A DNA stretch of 64,000 nt, taken from positions 1,566,501 through 1,630,500 of the forward strand of contig NZ_CP032311.1 in assembly GCF_004803755.1 (NCBI RefSeq), given 5' to 3'. A program made the position numbers and the translations under genes. Source of the DNA: Pseudomonas sp. DG56-2. GTDB lineage: Bacteria > Pseudomonadota > Gammaproteobacteria > Pseudomonadales > Pseudomonadaceae. Below are positions 63,300 to 64,000 of the stretch, one piece after another; the first letter of the stretch is position 1; each line of letters starts with the position of its first letter. A model generated the notes under the pieces. The model did no database searches, was not told the origin of the DNA, and saw only the letters and a list, made by a program, of their open reading frames with translations.

Positions 63300-63483
63300 G
63301 TCCATTCCTCCATGAAACAAAAAAGGCATTGCGCGAACCATCAGAGCTTAGACCGCATCCGACAATCGGCTTGTCAGAACAGTGACAGGTCGTGGCTGCT
63401 GGAGTTCGCTGAGGGAGTGGGGCAATTGTCATAGCTGATGTCTGCGGTAGACTGAACGGCCGCACATTCATCAGGACGTCGTC

Positions 63484-64000
63484 ATGCTCAAGATCTGGGG
63501 CCGGAAGAATTCGACCAATGTCAGGAAAGTACTGTGGTGCGCTGAAGAGTTGGGGCTGGAGTATGAGTCGGTAGATGCCGGTGGGGCTTTTGGGTTGGTC
63601 AACGAGCCCCAGTACCGGGCGCTCAATCCCAATGGCCTGGTGCCTATGATCGAAGATGACGGGCTGGTGCTGTGGGAGTCCAATGCCATCGTGCGGTATC
63701 TGTCGGCGCGCTATGGTGCCGAATCTGGCTGGTATGTGGATGACGCGCGCCAGCGTGCCGAGGCAGACAAATGGATGGACTGGACCACGTCATCGCTAGC
63801 CGTGCCCTTCCGGCCTCTGTTCTGGGGGATTCTGCGAACGCCCGCCGAGCAGCAGGACTGGGTGGCGATCAACGCGGCGCACAAAACCTGCGCACAAATG
63901 CTGTCCATTGCCGATCAAGCCCTGGCTCGCCAACCTTACTTGTCCGGTAGCGAGTTGGGCATGGGCGATATCCCGCTGGGCTGCTTTGCCTACGCCTGGT
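63484..64000 (+). CDS. Glutathione S-transferase family protein (3' end outside window)
   Basis: A frame that begins at ATG 63484 and remains open to the window edge, giving 172 residues so far. The N-terminal thioredoxin-like domain reads MLKIWGRKNSTNVRKVLWCA, with the glutathione-binding LNPNGLVPMIEDDG and ESNAIVRYLSARYG motifs; a helical C-terminal domain follows. Most of a typical ~205-residue GST is present. It is transcribed divergently from fadE. Substrate unknown. Confidence 0.9.
   Translation, partial: MLKIWGRKNSTNVRKVLWCAEELGLEYESVDAGGAFGLVNEPQYRALNPNGLVPMIEDDGLVLWESNAIVRYLSARYGAESGWYVDDARQRAEADKWMDWTTSSLAVPFRPLFWGILRTPAEQQDWVAINAAHKTCAQMLSIADQALARQPYLSGSELGMGDIPLGCFAYAW

Overview
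The window looks like a Pseudomonas chromosome, most likely of the P. putida / P. fluorescens group. Evidence: the DUF3509 and PA2817-family proteins, an EF-P with Arg32 next to its rhamnosyltransferase EarP, the helicase-tpm-htpX-alaA-msrB-gpx gene order, and the high-GC codon use. The species call rests on memory of gene families and synteny, not on a search.

Layout. 1-6.9 kb: small conserved proteins, a ZIP metal transporter, an Ogt-type DNA repair methyltransferase and a large LtaS-like phosphoglycerol-transferase/sulfatase. 6.9-11.1 kb: the circularly permuted ATP-grasp / alpha-E / transglutaminase operon, converging on a periplasmic cytochrome c. 11.4-15.2 kb: an amidotransferase, a CorA-type transporter, a PlsC acyltransferase, a crotonase and tRNA-Ser(GGA). 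15.2-22.5 kb: a TonB-dependent siderophore receptor, an MFS exporter with a divergent LysR, an SDR with a divergent LysR, and a GreA/B-like protein. 22.5-25.5 kb: earP-efp, then ohrR-ohr (organic peroxide defence). 25.4-32 kb: two more LysR regulators, a TauE/SafE exporter, a DUF1127 protein, a YcaQ-type DNA glycosylase, a class II DAHP synthase and a spermidine-synthase-like protein. 32-44.4 kb: a DEAD-box helicase with a long leader, a DODA-type dioxygenase, thiopurine methyltransferase, a non-coding region with a pentanucleotide repeat and a large inverted repeat, HtpX, an alanine aminotransferase, msrB-gpx, a hybrid histidine kinase, a DUF815 ATPase and a free-methionine-sulfoxide reductase.

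44.6-60.1 kb is the accessory part. Two near-identical copies of a promoter + tRNA-Glu(TTC) + tRNA-Gly(GCC) cassette (about 280 bp each, direct orientation) flank about 15 kb. That segment holds only five large genes: two related ~640-residue proteins, a pertactin-like autotransporter, and two giant proteins of 1203 and 1447 residues. The four non-autotransporter proteins are built from the same kind of ~115-residue beta-sandwich-like modules and show no obvious signal peptide. The two giants share a colinear N-terminal half but have unrelated C-terminal halves: an RCC1-like propeller in one, and seven exact 94-residue Ig-like repeats plus a BIG2-like domain and a unique ~90-residue tail in the other. 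No integrase or transposase is visible. This modular family is the best candidate for a poorly described system in the window.

60.2-64 kb returns to core genome: a third tRNA-Gly, a PA2817-family protein, FadE acyl-CoA dehydrogenase and the start of a glutathione S-transferase cut by the window edge.

Stress and redox repair is a recurring theme of the core part (Ogt, Ohr/OhrR, MsrB, GPx, fRMsr, YcaQ, HtpX). No CRISPR array, prophage or insertion sequence was seen.
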